DNA of 64,000 bases from JAKPUX01 sp035353815. Its GTDB lineage: Bacteria; Zhuqueibacterota; Zhuqueibacteria; Residuimicrobiales; Residuimicrobiaceae. The position numbers were made by a program, and so were the translations under genes. How positions within the stretch are numbered: the first letter of the stretch is position 1; each line of letters opens with the position of its first letter. The DNA lies in assembly GCA_035353815.1 (NCBI GenBank), contig DAOQAG010000001.1, forward strand, positions 102,654 through 166,653, read 5' to 3'. The notes below the pieces were generated by a model. That model was not told the origin of the DNA. It worked only from the letters and a program-made list of their open reading frames with translations, and made no database searches. This document shows positions 61,109 to 64,000 of the stretch, one piece after another.

Positions 61109-62779
61109 TCAGTTGACAAACTGCGCAACGAAATAACGCGCGGTCAGCGGCTCGCCGGTGGCCCGCTTGATCATCTCATCCCAGGGATAGAGCGCCCCGG
61201 CGGCGAAAACCCGGCTCCGTAGCCAGGCTCCGGCCTGGACCGAACCGACATAGCTGGCACTCTTGCCCCCACCCTCGGGCAGCACCGACTTGACCAGGCT
61301 GGCATGCAGCTGCGAGGCCAGCAATTCCCCCAGCACATAGTTATGATAATAACACGGCGCAATCGTAAAGTGAATCTTGGCCGCCCAGTCGGGCTCGTCG
61401 CGGCCGGCCGGTTTCTTGATCCCCTGGTATTTCTCCACCAGCGTCCACCACAGGGCATTCAGATCCTGATCGGGATCGGCATACAGCTCTTTTTCAAATT
61501 CGTACATCACCATCGCCCAGCGCGAAAAGATCAGCTGCTTGAGCCGCGCATAGGTGCCGCTCACCTGCTCCAGCTTCAGCCGCTGCTCCGGCGGCAGACC
61601 CAGCATCTGCTCCATCCACCACGGATTACGGCTGAGGCGGCCGAAAAAGTTCGCGATCGCTTCGGTGGTGAAGGCATGGGCCTCCTGGCGCAGCAGCCAG
61701 GGCAGGGAACGATCCAGGTAATAGCTATATACCCCGTGGCCCGCCTCGTGCAGCATGGTCTCCATCCAGCGCTCGCTGTCGGTGAGATTGCAGAGAATAC
61801 GGACATCCCCGGCACGGTCGATGTCGGTACAAAAGGCATGCGGGTTCTTGCCCTCGCGCTCATAGAGATCGCTGCGGATCAGAACCGAATCGATCGGCAG
61901 ACCGATGCCCTGGTAGAACCGGGCCGCCAGCTGCTTGACATCCTTGCCGGCGTAATAGCCATCAAGATCCACATCCTGCAACATCGGCGATTCCTGGAAA
62001 AAGGGATCCTGATAATGCCAGGGCTGCAGCTCCTCGATGCGAATATGAAAGCGCTGCGCCAGCTCGGCATCGAGCTGCTGCTTGAGGGCAAAAAAGGGCG
62101 CATTGGTGAGATCATAGAGCTCCTCGAAGATCTTGTCGAGCTCCTTTTGATCCTGCTCACCCGCCGCCAGCGAGAGGGCATGGTAATTCCTGAAACCGAG
62201 TTTTTGCGCCGCCTTGTTGCGCAGGCGGACCAGCCGCAGCAAGTCCGGGGCCACCGCGGCACCCACCTGCTTGCTCGCCAGCCAGGCCTCCCGCCGCACC
62301 GCCGTGCGTTTCTCGGTTTTCAGGATCGCCTCGATGTCGTTGCCGGTGAGCCGCTTTTTGCCGGCGGTGCCGCGGAACGTGCTGAATTGCTTCTCCACCT
62401 CCGCGCTCAGGCTCGTGATCTCCCGCAACAGCTCCGGCTCCATCTGGTTGGGTAGATAACTCAGATAGAGGAGTTCAATCTCGCGCGCCAGGACCGGATC
62501 CTTCAACCCGCCCTGCTCCTTCATCTTTTTGATAAAGGCATACTCTTCGGGATTGCTGTAAATCCGGCGCTTTTGCAGCTCGAGTTCGGCGTAGCGGTCA
62601 TAGGCTTTCGCCTCGCCGGAGGTAGCCGCCTCCCAGTAGGCGAGGTTGGCCGCCTGGGCCACAGGGGCGATCCTGGCGACATGTTCATCGATGAAGCGTC
62701 GGGCAGCCCGGGTATTGTGGCCATTGCAGCCGGGCAACAGGAGGGCGCAGCACAAGGGGATCATTAGGTATACTCTCAC
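61109..62779 (-). CDS. M2/M3-type zinc metallopeptidase lipoprotein
   Basis: A 556-residue peptidase. The GTG at 62779 has GGAG seven bases upstream and gives the lipoprotein signal VYLMIPLCCALLLPGC. The zinc motif HEAGHGVYSYYL sits near residue 340 with a third ligand in FTTEAIANFFGR. The all-helical build and length resemble the ACE-like M2 family (HEMGH in animals, HEAGH in some bacteria), and the M3 family is an alternative. It is the first gene of an eight-gene minus-strand unit. Confidence 0.88.
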   Translation of the reverse strand: MRVYLMIPLCCALLLPGCNGHNTRAARRFIDEHVARIAPVAQAANLAYWEAATSGEAKAYDRYAELELQKRRIYSNPEEYAFIKKMKEQGGLKDPVLAREIELLYLSYLPNQMEPELLREITSLSAEVEKQFSTFRGTAGKKRLTGNDIEAILKTEKRTAVRREAWLASKQVGAAVAPDLLRLVRLRNKAAQKLGFRNYHALSLAAGEQDQKELDKIFEELYDLTNAPFFALKQQLDAELAQRFHIRIEELQPWHYQDPFFQESPMLQDVDLDGYYAGKDVKQLAARFYQGIGLPIDSVLIRSDLYEREGKNPHAFCTDIDRAGDVRILCNLTDSERWMETMLHEAGHGVYSYYLDRSLPWLLRQEAHAFTTEAIANFFGRLSRNPWWMEQMLGLPPEQRLKLEQVSGTYARLKQLIFSRWAMVMYEFEKELYADPDQDLNALWWTLVEKYQGIKKPAGRDEPDWAAKIHFTIAPCYYHNYVLGELLASQLHASLVKSVLPEGGGKSASYVGSVQAGAWLRSRVFAAGALYPWDEMIKRATGEPLTARYFVAQFVN

Positions 62780-62839
62780 GATCAAACTCCATGATAATCT
62801 ATAGAGTTATCTCTGCTCGAACCGTGAATGGTAATTGGT

Positions 62840-62868
62840 ATTATAATAAAATAATCGCCGATTTCCAA
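62840..62868 (-). promoter_or_regulatory. Sigma-70-like promoter for the M2-peptidase-to-HAD unit
   Basis: On minus: TTGGAA (62868-62863), 17-base spacer, TATAAT (62845-62840); about 54 bases of leader before the GTG. Confidence 0.78.
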
Positions 62869-63017
62869 GGCAATTTTCTCCCCCTTGCGGCGGCATTGCC
62901 CCGCGACATGGCCGCCCCTCCCGCTGCCCACCAGCCCTGCTCGTAAACCCGGCCCAAGACCCGTGCGTGCACCCGCCGTCGTCCACTGCCCGCGGGATCC
63001 AGCAAGCCACATTTTGC
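62869..63017. other. Divergent intergenic stretch between two promoters
   Basis: C-rich spacer with no assignable gene or hairpin. Short frames on minus here lack ribosome sites and run over the promoter. Confidence 0.35.
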
Positions 63018-63046
63018 TTGCTATTGGTGTCCAATTTCTTTATTCT
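63018..63046 (+). promoter_or_regulatory. Sigma-70-like promoter for the serine hydrolase
   Basis: TTGCTA (63018-63023), 17-base spacer, TATTCT (63041-63046), 39 bases before the ATG at 63086. Confidence 0.6.
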
Positions 63047-63085
63047 ACCCTGTAGTTCAGTCCGCGGACCATCCCGGGAGGCCGT

Positions 63086-64000
63086 ATGAAATGGTATCGT
63101 TTAGGGGGCTTGCTGGTTCTGTTCGCCTGGGGTCTGGCTCTGGGCCAAGCCGCGCCGGTGCGCAAGGGCGGCGTGAACCTCGCCCGGCTCGCCCTCATCG
63201 ACAAGGCGGTGCAGCTGGCCATCGATCGCGGTGATATCCCCGGGGCCGTCGTTTTGGTCAGTCACGGCGGCGAAAAGGTGCTGCACCGTGCCTATGGCAA
63301 CTGCCAGCTGGTGCCGGACACCCTGCGGATGCAGCCGGAAATGATGTTCGATCTCGCCTCGGTGACCAAACCGGTCGCCACCGCCACCTCGATCATGATC
63401 CTCGCCGAGCGTGGCCAGCTCCGCCTGACCGACCGGGTTTCGGAGTATGTACCCGGTTTTTCACGCTACGTCCGTCCCGACAGCACCCTGGCGGAGGAGG
63501 CGCGCATCTGGCACCTGCTCACCCATACCTCCGGCCTCCCCTCCTATACCAACGCCGACAAGGCGGCTGAGGTACTTGGCACTCCCTGCACGACCGCGGC
63601 CCTGGTGGATTATATCGCCAAACTCCCCAAGCTCAGCCCTCCCGGCGAGGCCTATACCTACAGCTGCCTCGGCTTTATCACTCTCAACCGCATCATCATG
63701 GCCGTCACCGGTCAGGATGTCAGCGCCTTCGCCAGGGAGAACATTTTCGAACCCCTCGGGATGCACTATACCACTTTCAATCCCGACGAGACTCTGCGGC
63801 TGACCTGCGTGCCCACCGAGGTGCAGGCCAACGGCTTGCCCCTGCGCGGCATAGTCCATGATCCCCTCGCCCGCCTGCAAGGGGGGATCTCCGGCAACGC
63901 CGGGCTCTTCTCCACCGCCAGCGATCTCGCGCGCTACTGCCAGATGATGCTCAATGGCGGCATCCTCGGCGAGACGCGCATCCTCAGCCCGGTCACGGTG
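63086..64000 (+). CDS. Beta-lactamase-family serine hydrolase, N-terminal part (runs off the window)
   Basis: The open frame from the ATG at 63086 (GGGAGG upstream) runs to the end of the window, 305 codons. A signal peptide (GGLLVLFAWGLALGQA) precedes a class C beta-lactamase-like domain: DIPGAVVLVSHGGEKVLHRA, the nucleophile motif SVTK in FDLASVTKPVATA, HLLTHTSGLPSYT, and EAYTYSCLGFITLN where most relatives have YSN or YSD. Members cleave esters, peptides or D-amino-acid amides; it need not be a beta-lactamase. The 3-prime end is missing. Confidence 0.9.
   Translation, partial: MKWYRLGGLLVLFAWGLALGQAAPVRKGGVNLARLALIDKAVQLAIDRGDIPGAVVLVSHGGEKVLHRAYGNCQLVPDTLRMQPEMMFDLASVTKPVATATSIMILAERGQLRLTDRVSEYVPGFSRYVRPDSTLAEEARIWHLLTHTSGLPSYTNADKAAEVLGTPCTTAALVDYIAKLPKLSPPGEAYTYSCLGFITLNRIIMAVTGQDVSAFARENIFEPLGMHYTTFNPDETLRLTCVPTEVQANGLPLRGIVHDPLARLQGGISGNAGLFSTASDLARYCQMMLNGGILGETRILSPVTV

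Noticed and set aside
1..64000. tRNA, rRNA, CRISPR array, insertion sequence or prophage
   Set aside because: No cloverleaf-like stretch, spaced repeat array, transposase or phage gene was noticed on either strand; short RNAs could still be missed by eye.

Overview
The window is a GC-rich, gene-dense stretch of bacterial chromosome with no RNA genes, insertion sequences, phage genes or CRISPR arrays that I can see. The gene content points to the FCB superphylum, probably an uncultured lineage such as candidate division KSB1 or Calditrichaeota. The reasons are three secreted proteins ending in FlgD-type Ig or T9SS-type sorting domains with YPNPF motifs, two PorV/PorQ-like outer-membrane proteins, a bactofilin and atpZ/atpI just upstream of the ATP synthase genes, and a YbeY with the Bacteroidota-like zinc motif. 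This placement is inference from family knowledge; no marker gene was compared with a database.

Layout. Positions 1-5212 (minus) hold phoH, a PgpH-type c-di-AMP phosphodiesterase, ybeY, a membrane protein and the start of a GYF_2-domain gene. Positions 5419-6738 hold a lipoprotein/LysM pair with a clear promoter and terminator. Positions 6751-18910 (minus) hold parA, parB, an M23 peptidase, a bactofilin, atpZ, atpI and atpBEFHAGDC, closed by a terminator and followed by aspS. Divergent from parA, on plus, are proline dehydrogenase, ligA and an M48 lipoprotein. Positions 23339-28736 (minus) hold a secreted deacetylase-like protein, a histidine kinase with a periplasmic FG-GAP sensor and an NtrC-type regulator. 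The plus strand then carries a membrane protein, a subtilase, an M1 peptidase, another membrane protein, a CBM9-like protein and an RsmB-like methyltransferase up to 37927.

From 38025 to 62868 nearly everything is on minus: an NagX-like acyltransferase, fused formiminotransferase-cyclodeaminase, a lipid kinase, an ECF sigma factor overlapping dsbD, isocitrate dehydrogenase-like/ctpA/lipoprotein, a four-gene PorV export cluster, and an eight-gene run (M2 peptidase, GalT-like, lipoprotein, YibQ-like, PdxJ-like, HD hydrolase, tryptophanase, HAD phosphatase). One small plus-strand membrane protein lies at 41095. A truncated plus-strand serine hydrolase ends the window.

Sigma-70-like promoters (TTGxxx, 16-18 bp, TAtaaT-like) can be read in front of most transcription units. 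The most unusual items are a PdxJ homologue that has lost its catalytic residues, the FG-GAP sensor kinase operon, the ECF-DsbD coupling and the PorV cluster. I found no gene set that I could defend as a wholly new system; the PdxJ-like protein inside the tryptophanase operon is the best candidate for new biochemistry.
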